Assembly: GCA_025357055.1 (NCBI GenBank)
Contig: JANXPZ010000011.1
Coordinates: 1 to 35,185, forward strand
DNA from: Candidatus Eiseniibacteriota bacterium
GTDB taxonomy: Bacteria > Eisenbacteria > RBG-16-71-46
Reading direction: 5' to 3'
Length of the DNA: 35,185 nt
Both the position numbers and the translations under genes were made by a program. The notes below the pieces were generated by a model. The model saw only the letters and a program-made list of their open reading frames with translations. It was not told the origin of the DNA and did no database searches. Shown here piece after piece: positions 7,917-14,855 of the stretch. Position 1 is the first letter of the stretch. Each line of letters opens with the position of its first letter.

Positions 7917-8930
7917 CTAGCGAATCAAACCCATGCGCACGGTCTCCACTCTTCCCCCGAACTCCAGCCGAGCCAGATAGCTGCCTGGGCCGACCTCCCG
8001 GCCAGACGCGTCTCGTCCGTCCCAGACGGCCTCGTGGCCTCCCAGGGGCATTCCGCCATCGATCAAGGTGCGGACCAAGCGGCCAGCCACGTCGAACACT
8101 GACAAGCGCACAGTGCCTGCCCGGGGCAGAGAGAACTTGATCGTCGTCCGTGGGTTGAAAGGATTCGGACTGCACCGCAAACGGTCCAAGAAGGTGGCCG
8201 CCTGGCCGTCCACATCCGCCGAGAGGCAGACCGGATCGGCGCCGGAGTAGATGAATGCCCAGTCGTTGGCCGTCTGGACGAGCCAGACAATCGTGTCTGT
8301 CGTGAGTTCGGGTCCAATCTGCGCATAGGCCTCAGCGAGATTTGTGAAGCTCTCTGCCAGCGGCGTCTCAACGACGAGTATTTGCTTCTGCCACGCGTCT
8401 TCGGGCGCCACGTTGGCCGTACTGTAGATGACTCGTTGCAGCTGCTGCTCGAGCAGTTGCCGCGCCGCGCTTACTGTCAACGGATCTTCCAGCGGAAAAC
8501 CGATTGCGCGCGTGGTCCTGAGCCCTATCCGCGTGCCGTCGATCTCAAGCAGGGCCTGGGCCTTGTGGCCGCCCGGATCGACGTAGTTGATCTCATCCAT
8601 GGTCTTGACCAGAGTCGCCCCCTCACATCCGAACAGCAGCTCGTGCGCGAGGACAAGGGCGTACACGCCGCTCCCGCCCGACGAGTATGTCAGCAGGATA
8701 TCGAGTCCTCCCGGCGAAAGCCGGTCGGGCTGGAACGAACACGGATACACTTGGGCTACGGACGACAGGAGATGAGGTGAAGCGTCGGTCAGCTCCGTGT
8801 CGAGTTCGCCGCAGGCACCAACGGTCACAGGGACCTGGGCGCCTGCTGTACCGACAAGAAGGAAGACCATTGCGGCCAGCGTCACAACGCCCAGGCGCCA
8901 CTTGGTGGGACCAAAGCACCAACGGAACAT
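7917..8930 (-). CDS. Secreted protein with C-terminal FlgD-like sorting domain
   Basis: A 337-residue exported protein of unknown main function. The start ATG at 8930 has GGAGG 5 bases upstream. It gives the signal peptide region MFRWCFGPTKWRLGVVTLAA to ...GTAGA. Residues of about 35-250 form a domain that I do not recognise (Cys at CGELD, YPCSF, FGCEG and PVCLS; several acidic and aromatic stretches). About residues 255-337 are a typical FCB-group C-terminal module: RCSPNPFNPRTTIKFSLPRAG, then VRLSVFDVAGRLVRTL, then HEAVWDGRDASGREV, then GSYLARLEFGG. In related lineages this FlgD Ig-like/type 9 sorting-like domain directs outer-membrane export or anchoring. The frame continues upstream past the start into a copy of its own C-terminus, which belongs to another, truncated gene. 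Confidence 0.8.
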   Translation of the reverse strand: MFRWCFGPTKWRLGVVTLAAMVFLLVGTAGAQVPVTVGACGELDTELTDASPHLLSSVAQVYPCSFQPDRLSPGGLDILLTYSSGGSGVYALVLAHELLFGCEGATLVKTMDEINYVDPGGHKAQALLEIDGTRIGLRTTRAIGFPLEDPLTVSAARQLLEQQLQRVIYSTANVAPEDAWQKQILVVETPLAESFTNLAEAYAQIGPELTTDTIVWLVQTANDWAFIYSGADPVCLSADVDGQAATFLDRLRCSPNPFNPRTTIKFSLPRAGTVRLSVFDVAGRLVRTLIDGGMPLGGHEAVWDGRDASGREVGPGSYLARLEFGGRVETVRMGLIR

Positions 8931-8945
8931 CGTTGCCTCCGCGAT

Positions 8946-9041
8946 TCTGCAAATGAGCCCCGTCTCCACCATGTCGCCAGACTCCAGCCGCGCCAAGTAG
9001 CTGCCCGAACCGACCTCCCGGCCCGACGAATCCCGTCCATC
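8946..9041 (-). pseudogene. Truncated tail of a second FlgD-like sorting domain
   Basis: The frame upstream of the secreted protein reads DGRDSSGREVGSGSYLARLE, then SGDMVETGLICR. This matches the last 32 residues of the downstream protein (DGRDASGREVGPGSYLARLE, then FGGRVETVRMGLIR), and the DNA is clearly similar too. The stop codon is lost, so the tail runs in frame toward the next gene, and no upstream part of the gene remains. It is probably the remnant of a paralogous gene removed by recombination or left behind at an element boundary. Confidence 0.7.
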
Positions 9042-9185
9042 CCGGTGAGCAGGAACCTTCACACCACCTGAACCCAAGTTTAGGCCCCGCCGCGGTCCCG
9101 CTCAACGATAGGAACTCGCATACGCGAGGAGTCGAGCCTGCGCCCACCCGAGCGGGGAAACCTTCCCCTCTTCGTGCCCCTTCAA

Positions 9186-9215
9186 ATGCCCGCGGATGCC
9201 CGAGGATGCCCGTTC
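9186..9215 (+). repeat. Three tandem 10-base repeats (ATGCCCGNGG)
   Basis: ATGCCCGCGG, ATGCCCGAGG and ATGCCCGTTC follow each other without a gap, immediately beside the conserved block that precedes repeat copy 2. One unit per helical turn suits a protein-binding array, but three units could be chance. Confidence 0.6.
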
Positions 9216-9290
9216 GTTCCCGGGCCAACTTCTTGCCGTTCTTCGCAATGCGTTGCGCGACAATCGCTTCGTGCTGGCGGCGGTCAGAGT
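9215..9290 (+). repeat. Conserved block upstream of tRNA repeat copy 2 (right-end-like)
   Basis: About 76 bases running up to the tRNA-derived repeat align with 14665-14741 at about 80% identity. Shared landmarks are CGTTCCCGG, TTCTTGCC, CGTTGYGCGACAAYCGCTTCG and TGGCGGC. This block is not part of the tRNA, so its presence before two different tRNA-derived repeats marks it as an element end. Confidence 0.75.
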
Positions 9291-9336
9291 CTCTTAATCA
9301 GTAGGTTCTAGGTTCAAGTCCTAGGCGGCGCACCAA
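9291..9336 (+). repeat. tRNA-Lys 3'-end repeat, copy 2 (attR-like)
   Basis: A perfect 46-base copy of 7645-7690, running from the anticodon loop through the acceptor end and CCA. The 5' half of the tRNA is absent, so this is not a functional tRNA. The identity stops abruptly on both sides. Confidence 0.9.
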
Positions 9337-9850
9337 GTTTCAAGCACAACCCGGCCCGTCCGCGGCGACGCGAGCGGGCTGTCCACATTCTGGCCCGGGC
9401 CCTTGGGCTACCCGGCGCGGTAGCCCCGGCACCACCTCGCGCTCGCCCAGCGCCGCCCGCACTTAAGCGCGCAGCGTGCGGGTCGCGAGCCGGCTCGACA
9501 GCCCCAGTCGTCTGTTGTCACGAACGAAGTGGGCGCGCCGCCGCCCGCAGCGGACCGCGCGTCGGCTAGAAACGCTCCTCGTACACGTGCTCGAGCTCCT
9601 CGAAAGCGAAGCACTGGCGCCGGCGCCGGCGACACGATGACCACGGCGGTCTGCCACGGCCATGAGTTTCGAGCCCTTCCCACGCCGCGTGGGTCCAACC
9701 CATAGGCGTCGGGTGGCCTACGATAGCCACAGATCGACCTCGCCCTCTTCCCAATGGCCCTTCAGTTCTTGAGCGATTGGCCGACCATCAAGAAGTGCAG
9801 CCTCAAGTCATCCGCCTTGGGGGGTGGCGCAATCGCTATAGGAGGTCATT
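9337..9850. other. Non-coding 514 bases with a run of inverted repeats
   Basis: No gene is supported here; short minus-strand frames have no supported start or recognised domain. Three inverted repeats follow in quick succession. GGGCTACC/GGTAGCCC lies at 9405-9412/9419-9426 with a 6-base loop. CCCGCAC/GTGCGGG lies at 9456-9462/9476-9482. CGAGCCGGCTCG at 9486-9497 is a perfect 12-base palindrome. The end of the stretch holds the ribosome-binding site of the EF-hand gene. Confidence 0.6.
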
Positions 9851-10237
9851 GTGGCGATTTCAGCGGTGAGTAGTGCAGCAGGCTTGGATCCATCCCTGCG
9901 GTCTCAGTCAGTGCAGGCAAAGGCGGGCGCGAGTGGCGCCAAACCCGCTGGAGGGCCGCCGCCTGGCGGTGGGGCACCGTCGGTGGGCGGAGGCAGCAAA
10001 GCCTCCGGGACGAGCGGTACCAGCAGCACCTCCACCAATAACAGCAGCACTTACGACGTGCGTGATACGAACCAAGATGGCGTCGTTTCAGCTGCGGAGG
10101 CCCTAGCCTACTCGCTGAAGCAAGCGCGAGCGGCCGCTGAGAAGCAAGGCGCCTTGCAAGGCTACACCGCCCAGGGCAAAGCTGCCGCGGGTCAGACGGG
10201 GGCCGGCCAGTCCAGCACCTTCAGCGTGATGGCCTAA
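9851..10237 (+). CDS. Small EF-hand protein, Ser/Gly/Pro-rich
   Basis: A 128-residue protein starting at GTG, with AGGAGG 5 bases upstream. The first 65 residues are low-complexity (Ala, Gly, Ser, Pro, Thr) with no hydrophobic signal peptide. Next comes one canonical EF-hand loop, DTNQDGVVSAAE, with calcium ligands at positions 1, 3, 5 and 12 and Gly at 6. An alanine-rich helix (ALAYSLKQARAAAEKQG) follows. Many bacteria have short EF-hand proteins of this build, but their role is mostly unknown; calcium binding is likely. The stop codon lies inside tRNA repeat copy 3, so the gene ends exactly at an element junction. It is the only gene between repeat copies 2 and 3. Confidence 0.75.
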   Translation: MAISAVSSAAGLDPSLRSQSVQAKAGASGAKPAGGPPPGGGAPSVGGGSKASGTSGTSSTSTNNSSTYDVRDTNQDGVVSAAEALAYSLKQARAAAEKQGALQGYTAQGKAAAGQTGAGQSSTFSVMA

Positions 10238-10249
10238 GCGGCGCACCAA
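10233..10249 (+). repeat. tRNA-Lys 3'-end repeat, copy 3 (short, overlaps a stop codon)
   Basis: CCTAAGCGGCGCACCAA differs at one position from the last 17 bases of the repeat in the tRNA (CCTAGG...). It covers the end of the T arm, the acceptor strand and CCA. The TAA in it is the stop of the EF-hand gene. On its own, 17 bases is weak evidence. It is strengthened because the downstream flank also matches the tRNA's own flank. Confidence 0.7.
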
Positions 10250-10320
10250 CTTCCCTCTGACTGCTCGGAGCACCTTCCCCGCTCCGCTCTTCGCCTTGCG
10301 CCTGTGCACGGCACTGGGCG
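10246..10320. repeat. Conserved flank downstream of repeat copy 3, with CGGAGC/GCTCCG hairpin
   Basis: This block aligns with 7687-7760, including the position of a hairpin 18 bases past the CCA. Here the stem is a perfect six-pair CGGAGC (10266-10271) with GCTCCG (10281-10286). The similarity fades after about 75 bases. The rest of 10321-10510 holds no supported gene. Confidence 0.55.
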
Positions 10321-10510
10321 AGGCGCGCGGCCCTGCGTTTGGCGAAATCATCGCCGACCGTTCCGTGTCTCCCGGTCACTGCGACGGCGCTGTTGCCCGG
10401 CTGTTCGTCGACACGGCATCGGACCCTGGCTCGGCGTGGGCATCGTTGAGGGACCCGGTCCGGGGGAAGTGGTTGCGCCAGCCCCGGACGCAGATCTGCC
10501 GCGCCCGCGC

Positions 10511-12034
10511 CTACTCGCGGGGGGGAAGCGCCAGGCACTTCTCGTAGAACTCCACGCGCCGAGGTTCGAGGAACGGGCGCGGGGTCACGGTTGCGCCCAG
10601 CTCCAGCAGCCGCGGCTCGCCGGGATCGAACGCCGGCCACTCCGGCGATACCGGGCCATTCGGATCTCCCGTCCGGGCGAAGCGGACCCAGTACGCCGCG
10701 AGCGTCTCGGACAGGCGGCGATCGGCCTCCTGCCAGGGGCGGTGCAGCAGCCGGAGGTTCGCGAATGCATAGGGCACGTCGGAGGAGTGGAACGCGCCGA
10801 ACTCCGGATGCTCGGGCCAGGGGATGCCGCGCGTGAAATAGTACGCGTACAGTGACGCGTGGCCGCGCGCGGCGCGCGTGCGCGCCCAGCGCAGGGTCCA
10901 GAAGAGCCCGAGGTCGCGCAGGCTCTGCTTCTGCGCGAGCCCGGCCTGCTCATCGTTGGCGAACGGATAGAGCTGCAACGCCTCGTCCGCCAGCGCGCCC
11001 AGGCTCGAGCGTGCGAACGCCTCGTACGCCGCGGCCGTGGCCTTGCCGTACGTGGGGTCGCTGCTGCCTTCGTCCGCGGTCAGGCCGAAGAGGATCGGCA
11101 CGTCGCTCGCCGGAGCGGCCGGTCCGTTCGCGGGCAGGCACCAGCCGTCCGCCACGAGCCCGAAGGGCCCGCCGACCATGGTTCCGGCGGCGGTCAACGC
11201 GCGCAGCGCAGAGAGTGAGCTGTCCCGGAAGGTCCTCGCCCACGCCGCGCCCGCCTGCTCCGCCCCGGCAAGCGGCAGGTATCCGTCGGAGGCGCCGCCG
11301 CTCATCAGGATGACGCGGTGGAAGAGCCCGACCGCCAGGGGCGAGCGGAGCAGCGCGCCGGCCAGATCGGCGCCCGAAGACTGCCCGGCGAGCGTCACGC
11401 GAGCGGGGTCACCACCGAAGGCGGCGATGTTCCGCCGGACCCACTGCAGCGCGGCGATGCAGTCGAGCAGCCCGTAGTTCCCGGAGACGTGCCGCGGGGA
11501 CTCCGCGCTCAGCCCGGGATGCGCGAGGAAGCCGAGTGCGCCCAGGCGGTAGTTGACGGTCACCACCACGAGGCCGCGACGGGCGAGCTGGGCGCCGTCG
11601 TACACGGCCACCGCGCCGGATCCTCCGGTCAACGCGCCGCCGTGCAGCCACACGAGCACCGGGCGCTTCGCGCTGCCTGGAGCTCGTGTGGTCCAGAGGT
11701 TGAGGTCGAGGCAGTCCTCACTCGTCCGCTCCTGCGTGACGAACTCCGCCGTCCAGGGCGGCGCGGACCATGGCACCTGCTGGCAGCACGGCGCGACGCC
11801 GTCGGCCCTGCGCACACCGCTCCAGGCCGCCGGCGGCTGCGGCGGCTGCCACCGGAGCGCCCCGACGGGTGGCAGCGCGTAGGGCACCCCCCTGAAGACG
11901 AGGACGCCGGGCACGCCGCTCGGGACGCCTTCGATCCCCCCGCTCTCGATCTGCACCGCGCCCGCCTGCGCCGGGGACGGCGACGACACCACCAGCGCCA
12001 GTGCGAGAAGCCTGGCGACGACCCGAGGTCGCAT
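10511..12034 (-). CDS. Secreted type-B carboxylesterase
   Basis: A 507-residue alpha/beta hydrolase of the carboxylesterase/cholinesterase family. The ATG at 12034 has GGAGG 5 bases upstream and starts a signal peptide ending near SPAQA. The protein shows the family's second signature SEDCLDLNLW (105-114) and the oxyanion-hole motif LHGG (130-133). The nucleophile elbow is GQSSG (217-221, Ser219, in place of the usual GESAG). The acidic residue is in LTADEGSS and the histidine is probably in FGAFHSSDVPYAF. It should hydrolyse esters in the periplasm or outside the cell; the substrate is not predictable. It lies 88 bases downstream of the DUF4395 gene on the same strand. Upstream in-frame extension to 12094 is not used. 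Confidence 0.9.
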   Translation of the reverse strand: MRPRVVARLLALALVVSSPSPAQAGAVQIESGGIEGVPSGVPGVLVFRGVPYALPPVGALRWQPPQPPAAWSGVRRADGVAPCCQQVPWSAPPWTAEFVTQERTSEDCLDLNLWTTRAPGSAKRPVLVWLHGGALTGGSGAVAVYDGAQLARRGLVVVTVNYRLGALGFLAHPGLSAESPRHVSGNYGLLDCIAALQWVRRNIAAFGGDPARVTLAGQSSGADLAGALLRSPLAVGLFHRVILMSGGASDGYLPLAGAEQAGAAWARTFRDSSLSALRALTAAGTMVGGPFGLVADGWCLPANGPAAPASDVPILFGLTADEGSSDPTYGKATAAAYEAFARSSLGALADEALQLYPFANDEQAGLAQKQSLRDLGLFWTLRWARTRAARGHASLYAYYFTRGIPWPEHPEFGAFHSSDVPYAFANLRLLHRPWQEADRRLSETLAAYWVRFARTGDPNGPVSPEWPAFDPGEPRLLELGATVTPRPFLEPRRVEFYEKCLALPPRE

Positions 12035-12122
12035 ACCAACCTCCGAACAAGATGATGCAGATGGTCTCGGGGGACGTGGGCGATCATCCCGCACGACTCC
12101 CCGCGGTTCCAGAGCGGACTCG

Positions 12123-12815
12123 CTAGCGCTCCGTGCCCGGCGCGGGGGCGGACCCGGGCCTCGCCCCGGACGACACCTGCGGAGCGAAGAGCGGGCGGGG
12201 CTTCGACGACAACGGCCCGCGCAGGGCCAGGACCGACAGGACCACCACCGCGACGAAGCCGGCGAGGACGAGCAGCTGGCCCGCGGAGGTCTTCTGGATC
12301 GGTTGGCGCGACTGCGGGGTGCAGACCTCGCCCGGGCAGTAGCGGGCCTGCTCGCGGTAGATCAGCGCGTAGAACTTGCATCCCAGGCAGATGCCGAAGG
12401 CCGATTCGAAGAACAGGAAGACCAGGCAGACGAGGCAGGTGATGCCGGTGATCGGGCCGTAGGTGTTCATGAGGACCATGAGCACGAACATGGTCGCGGC
12501 GAGCACGACGCCGATGCTCCAGGCGACCTTCTTCTGCTGCGCGCCCACGTACTCGGGAACCTGTCCCCACACGATCAGGCGGCCGAGGATCAGGGCCGGC
12601 GAGTAGCGGGGACTGACCAGGACGCGGATCAGCAGGTCCAGCAGGAAGAAGGGGATGACGAACTTGATGGGCAGGAAGTTGCCGTTGAAGAGGATGAAGA
12701 TCAGCGACAGGAACGTCGCGAGGAAGAGCAGGCCGGCGGCCGCGCGGATCTCGCGCTCGTTCAGGACCCGGATGTCGTAGCCGGGAACGACCTCACCGAA
12801 ACCAAGAAGCGTCAT
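12123..12815 (-). CDS. DUF4395-type integral membrane protein
   Basis: A 230-residue membrane protein. It opens with DIRVLNEREIRAAAGLLF and has about five hydrophobic segments. The core carries a cysteine cluster, GITCLVCLVF and FGICLGCKFYALIYR, matching the DUF4395 family. A Cys-rich periplasmic or cytoplasmic segment follows (YCPGEVCT), then a last transmembrane helix and a Pro/Ser-rich tail. Family members often occur near thioredoxin-like or sulfur-metabolism genes, but the function is not established. The ATG at 12815 has AAAGGA 7-8 bases upstream. The esterase gene follows on the same strand. Confidence 0.8.
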   Translation of the reverse strand: MTLLGFGEVVPGYDIRVLNEREIRAAAGLLFLATFLSLIFILFNGNFLPIKFVIPFFLLDLLIRVLVSPRYSPALILGRLIVWGQVPEYVGAQQKKVAWSIGVVLAATMFVLMVLMNTYGPITGITCLVCLVFLFFESAFGICLGCKFYALIYREQARYCPGEVCTPQSRQPIQKTSAGQLLVLAGFVAVVVLSVLALRGPLSSKPRPLFAPQVSSGARPGSAPAPGTER

Positions 12816-13058
12816 CGCGTCATCCTTTCAGGATCCGGGTGGATCGGTGCGGACCCTCTGTGGCTCGAGCATCTGGGGCCTCCGAGGGTTCAGGTTGCGC
12901 GCACCTGGATGCCCCGGTCGAGCGGAGGCCCGGCACTCCGCGCCCGGTCCAGACCCGGAACCCAGTGGCCGGGATCACCGCCCTGTGCCCGCTGCGCGGT
13001 GCGCAAGTTGGATCCCCATCGGAATCTCGCGCATCCAACCTAGGCAAGGAGGTGCCGA

Positions 13059-13712
13059 TTGTCGCGATTACGGGTACACGCGTTCTCGGTCTCCCTCGAT
13101 GGCTTCGGCGCCGGCCCCGACCAGGACCTGGAGCATCCGCTCGGCCTCGGCGGTCCCGAGCTGTTCGATTGGTTCCTTCCCACGCGGACCTTCCAGAAGA
13201 TGCACGGGAACGGCGAGGGCGAGACTGGCCTGGAAGACGAGATCGCCGCGCGAGGGTTCGAGGACGTCGGGGCCTGGATCCTCGGCCGGAACATGTTCGG
13301 CCCGGTGCGAGGGCCCTGGCCCGACGAGAGCTGGCGCGGCTGGTGGGGCGAGGAGCCGCCCTACCATGTCCCGGCGTTCGTGCTCACCCACCATCCCAGG
13401 GCGCCCCTCGCGATGAAGGGCGGAACGGTCTTTCACTTCGTCACGGAAGGGATCGAAGCCGCGCTCGCGCGAGCCAGGGAGGCCGCGGGTGACCGGGACG
13501 TGCGGCTCGGCGGCGGCGTGGCCACTATCCGGCAGTACCTGCGGGCCCGTCTCATCGACGAGCTCCATCTGGCGATCTCGCCGGTCGTGCTCGGGCAGGG
13601 CGAGCACCTGCTGGGCGGCCTGGACCTGCGGGCCCTGGGCTACGCGTGCTCCCGTCACGTCGCCGGTGGCCGCGCGGCCGCGCACGTGTTCCTGCAACGG
13701 CGGGAGGACTAG
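13059..13712 (+). CDS. Dihydrofolate reductase-family (RibD C-terminal-like) protein
   Basis: A 217-residue protein of the RibD C-terminal/DHFR-like fold, which binds NADPH. It begins at TTG 13059 with AAGGAGG 7 bases upstream. Visible family features are VHAFSVSLDGFGAGPDQ at the start, GAWILGRNMFGPVRGPW, the FVLTHHPR strand, VRLGGGVATIRQYL (the nucleotide-binding loop and helix) and DELHLAISPVVLGQGEHLL near the end. Members related to this subgroup are annotated as deaminases or reductases, but most have no known substrate. It is transcribed on its own, opposite to both neighbours. Confidence 0.88.
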   Translation: MSRLRVHAFSVSLDGFGAGPDQDLEHPLGLGGPELFDWFLPTRTFQKMHGNGEGETGLEDEIAARGFEDVGAWILGRNMFGPVRGPWPDESWRGWWGEEPPYHVPAFVLTHHPRAPLAMKGGTVFHFVTEGIEAALARAREAAGDRDVRLGGGVATIRQYLRARLIDELHLAISPVVLGQGEHLLGGLDLRALGYACSRHVAGGRAAAHVFLQRRED

Positions 13713-13756
13713 GGGCTCTCACGGTCTCCGAGGTCCAGCCCGTGCCCTCCCCCGCG

Positions 13757-14593
13757 TCAGGCTCCCCTGGCCGCCTTCTGCGCCACGTCGGTGATCGCGT
13801 CCAGCCACACGCGGCGGATGATGGCGCTCCCCGGGTAGATGACCCGCCAGTAGCCGGCGAAGAGGCGTCGGCTCGCATCGCCGTTGCAGACGACTCGGGT
13901 CTCGCTGGTGAGGCGCGTGCCGCCGCCGGCCGCTTCGCTCACGTGCAGGTTGAACGCCACGCGGATCCCGTCCGGGTCCTTGAAGGCGAGGAACTGCTCG
14001 GGCGTGTGGATCGGCGGCTTCGGGGCCGTCGCCAGGCCGACCATGCCGCCCACGAACTCGCGCGGGTCGCTCGCGTCCAGCACCAGGAAGCCGGTCTCGG
14101 GCCGCGACATCAGGTCGAGGAGCGACTCCCGCGGGATCTCGCCCGCATCTCTGTGGCCGGCCGCCATCCCTCGCACCCGCATGAGGAAGACCGCCGCCGG
14201 CAGGTCCGCGAGACCCACCCGGTGCATGGCGGCCACGACGGCGTCGGGCGGGGCGTTCACGTGCGTCTCGTGGAACTCGTAGAACGAGTACGAGGGCACG
14301 AAGTCGTCGATGCGCTGGTGCGGGCGCAAGGAGCGCAGCGTCGGCGCCGGCCAGGCCAGGGCCGCGGCCACGACCAGCACGCCCGCGCCCAGCACGAGCA
14401 GGCCGGTCACGCGTCTGCGGATGCCGAGGAAGCGCAGCGGCACGAGCACGCACAGGAGCCCGAGCAGCGCGATGCCGAGCCCGGCGTAGAGGGCCACGAA
14501 CTCCGCCTGCAGCGGGGCGTAGCGGTTGAGGACGAGCAGCGCGGCCAGCACCGCGACCGCGATCAGTCTCCACCAGAGGGTCGGCTTGTTCAT
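13757..14593 (-). CDS. Membrane-anchored SRPBCC-like protein
   Basis: A 278-residue protein. The ATG at 14593 gives three N-terminal hydrophobic segments within about 85 residues (WWRLIAVAVLAALLVL, FVALYAGLGIALLGLL and TGLLVLGAGVLVVAAALAW). A soluble domain of about 185 residues follows. It opens with YEFHETHVNAPPDAVVAAM and ends with RLFAGYWRVIYPGSAIIRRVWLDAI. This matches the START/polyketide-cyclase-like (SRPBCC) layout of an opening strand, a central sheet and a long last helix. The ligand is unknown. An in-frame extension upstream runs across tRNA repeat copy 4 and is not a credible start. The stop is 44 bases from the convergent DHFR-like gene. Confidence 0.7.
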   Translation of the reverse strand: MNKPTLWWRLIAVAVLAALLVLNRYAPLQAEFVALYAGLGIALLGLLCVLVPLRFLGIRRRVTGLLVLGAGVLVVAAALAWPAPTLRSLRPHQRIDDFVPSYSFYEFHETHVNAPPDAVVAAMHRVGLADLPAAVFLMRVRGMAAGHRDAGEIPRESLLDLMSRPETGFLVLDASDPREFVGGMVGLATAPKPPIHTPEQFLAFKDPDGIRVAFNLHVSEAAGGGTRLTSETRVVCNGDASRRLFAGYWRVIYPGSAIIRRVWLDAITDVAQKAARGA

Positions 14594-14664
14594 CCGCGAC
14601 CTGCCTTGGGCGGCCAGGGGTCCGGCCGGTAAGGGGACGAATCGATGAGCGCGGAGGGCCGCCG

Positions 14665-14741
14665 CGTTCCCGGACGAAGTTCTTGCCCGTTTTCGAAATA
14701 CGTTGTGCGACAACCGCTTCGTGCTTGGCGGCTGTTGGAGT
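14665..14741 (+). repeat. Conserved block upstream of tRNA repeat copy 4 (right-end-like)
   Basis: About 77 bases align at about 80% with 9215-9290, the block before copy 2, with only short gaps. It ends exactly where the tRNA-derived sequence begins. Confidence 0.75.
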
Positions 14742-14780
14742 CTCTTCATCAGCAGGTTCCAGTCCCAGGCGGCGCACCAT
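14742..14780 (+). repeat. tRNA-Lys 3'-end repeat, copy 4 (degenerate)
   Basis: CTCTTCATCAGCAGGTTC, then CAGTCCCAGGCGGCGCACCA, matches the tRNA 3' half with three substitutions and a 7-base deletion in the T arm. It is the last copy seen and marks the far edge of the accessory region. A weak GGAGC...GCTTCC hairpin lies 22 bases past its CCA. Confidence 0.8.
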
Positions 14781-14855
14781 CTTCCTTCCGGCTTCCTCGC
14801 GGAGCCCCCATCGCTTCCCGGTCCGCCCGTCGATAGGGCGAACCGCGTTCCCCTG

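Larger units (their letters stand above)
7645..9336. mobile_element. Putative non-autonomous tRNA-Lys-integrated element A
   Basis: This 1.7-kb segment is bounded by perfect 46-base direct repeats of the tRNA-Lys 3' end (7645-7690 and 9291-9336). It carries a secreted sorting-domain protein on the minus strand plus a truncated paralogous gene tail. It encodes no recombinase, so mobilisation would need an enzyme in trans. Both of its ends resemble those of a second segment at 10250-14780. The att repeats are seen directly; mobility is inferred. Confidence 0.5.
10250..14780. mobile_element. Putative tRNA-Lys-associated accessory segment B
   Basis: This 4.5-kb segment begins right after repeat copy 3 and ends with repeat copy 4. 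Its left flank matches the left flank of segment 7691-9336, and its right end (14665-14741) matches that segment's right end. It carries an esterase, a DUF4395 membrane protein, a DHFR-like reductase and an SRPBCC-like protein; no recombinase is present. The shared ends are seen in the sequence, while common mobility is inferred. Confidence 0.42.

Noticed and set aside
9291-9336. Second tRNA-Lys gene
   Set aside because: Only the 3' half is present; the 5' acceptor strand and D arm are missing, so it cannot fold as a tRNA.
9566-9754. Small minus-strand frame ending FAFEELEHVYEERF, considered as a toxin (BrnT-like) remnant
   Set aside because: Only a few residues are reminiscent; the rest is Arg/Gly-rich out-of-frame-looking sequence and there is no antitoxin partner.
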